From: JBAXTE01 sp964653595
GTDB taxonomy: Bacteria > Bacteroidota > Bacteroidia > Bacteroidales > WCHB1-69
DNA: 64,000 bases
Reading direction: 5' to 3'
Assembly: GCA_964653595.1 (NCBI GenBank)
Contig: CAZZHH010000011.1
Coordinates: 11,871 to 75,870, forward strand
The position numbers and the translations under genes are program-made. Below are positions 63,701 through 64,000 of the stretch, piece by piece; the first letter of the stretch is position 1, and the number at the start of each line of letters is the position of its first letter. Under the pieces are notes generated by a model. The model did not search any database. It was not told where the DNA came from and saw only the letters and a program-made list of their open reading frames with translations.

Positions 63701-63815
63701 CATAAAGTCTAAAGTCTGTAAAGTCCGTAAAGTCCGTAAAGTCTGTAAAGTCGGTAAAGTCGGTAAAGTCGGTAAAGTCCGTAAAGTCGGTAAAGTCCAT
63801 AAAGGCTGTAAAGTC
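63701..63815. repeat. Tandem 9-base repeat, about 13 units
   Basis: Units of the form (C/G/T)GTAAAGTC run head to tail with slight variation: for example CATAAAGTC at 63701, CGTAAAGTC at 63726, GGTAAAGTC at 63753. One unit is shortened to 7 bases. Open frames across it on the minus strand are only a translation of the repeat. The region from 63669 to 64000 contains no gene. Confidence 0.85.
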
Positions 63816-63874
63816 ATAAATAATACAAAGCCAAGTGAAGCATCTGTAACGACAAAGCAGAGTATGGCTTTGTC

Positions 63875-63904
63875 ATGCTGATCCGCCCCCTGGCGGAGAA
63901 GCAT
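63875..63904. repeat. REP-like hairpin
   Basis: ATGCTgatCCGCC (63875-63887) and GGCGGagaAGCAT (63892-63904) pair with one 3-base internal loop. It runs into repeat copy B. Confidence 0.6.
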
Positions 63905-63999
63905 CTGTTCCGACAAGGCTGTATGAGAGCATGGGCCTCCCAGTGGCGATTTTGGCATAAAAACCGCTTTGCTTCGCAGCAATTTTTTCGCCAAAATCG
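63892..63999. repeat. Dispersed palindromic repeat, copy B (runs to window edge)
   Basis: This aligns without gaps to 33030-33137 (about 14 mismatches). The core 63947-63999 is bounded by CGATTTTGGC and GCCAAAATCG and differs from copy A at one base. Whether the 44-base array also follows this copy cannot be seen. Confidence 0.75.
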
Positions 64000-64000
64000 G

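Noticed and set aside
63602..63994. A 130-residue minus-strand frame with many TLPTL/TLRTL words.
   Set aside because: It translates the 9-base tandem repeat and overlaps the ferredoxin promoter and the palindrome.

Overview
The window reads as chromosomal DNA of a free-living or commensal member of the Bacteroidota. It is AT-rich. Genes lack strong Shine-Dalgarno sites, and many starts lie just downstream of the TAnnTTTG -7 box used by the Bacteroidota primary sigma factor. Two secreted proteins end in a type A C-terminal domain and two in a type B (gliding-motility-like) domain of the type IX secretion system (T9SS). The order purN / acpP-fabF-rnc is typical of the phylum. The glycogen enzymes are also of Bacteroidota type: a GT3-like synthase fused to a GT35 phosphorylase. 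I cannot name a genus.

Layout. 1-1158: two outer-membrane-type proteins, the first cut by the window edge and apparently frameshifted. 1161-8081 (mostly minus): TPR protein, helix-hairpin-helix protein, an NSS-family Na+-coupled transporter with an unlisted 34-residue membrane protein directly behind it, PAP2 phosphatase, DMT exporter and class II aldolase. 8205-13635: DUF1330 protein, a C10 cysteine protease with T9SS tail, imidazolonepropionase and two related lipoproteins. 13798-19705: purN, then acpP-fabF-rnc, an IPExxxVDY-like protein, an omega-amidase-type nitrilase and aspartate kinase. 19792-24339: outer-membrane protein, tRNA-Arg(ACG), rho with a very long disordered insert, glutaminase. 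24424-32900: a large HExxH protein, small membrane and flavin-type proteins, a membrane-bound AraC regulator and a 1092-residue T9SS cargo protein. 32901-33726: a gene-free, GC-rich repeat region. 33727-38440: subtilase, a stand-alone M6-protease propeptide, small winged-helix protein, cupin, GH25 lysozyme, phosphatase. 38465-44250: three large surface proteins, including a collagen-like one. 44476-48256: TPR lipoprotein, LutA-like CCG protein, Crp/Fnr regulator, beta-helix lipoprotein. 48438-57164: a four-gene glycogen operon. 57295-59321: PAS protein and nucleoside kinase. 59332-63605: a nitrosative-stress-type island (hybrid-cluster protein Hcp, ferredoxin, BFD-type Fe-S protein, two cupins). 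63669-64000: repeats.

How the parts may work together. The debranching enzyme, GT4 transferase, GH57 enzyme and synthase-phosphorylase form one storage-polysaccharide unit. Hcp and its neighbours fit NO/hydroxylamine handling. The ferredoxin gene has a perfect Crp/Fnr-like palindrome at about -42 from its inferred start, and the Crp/Fnr gene 17 kb away is one candidate regulator. The three surface proteins look like an adhesive or structural secreted set.

No CRISPR array, prophage, insertion sequence or recognisable defence system was seen. The strongest candidates for something little described are the tiny NSS partner protein, the composite palindrome plus 44-bp hairpin array at 33030-33460 (with a second copy of the palindrome at the window's right edge), the stand-alone M6 propeptide, and the palindrome-controlled ferredoxin/Hcp island.
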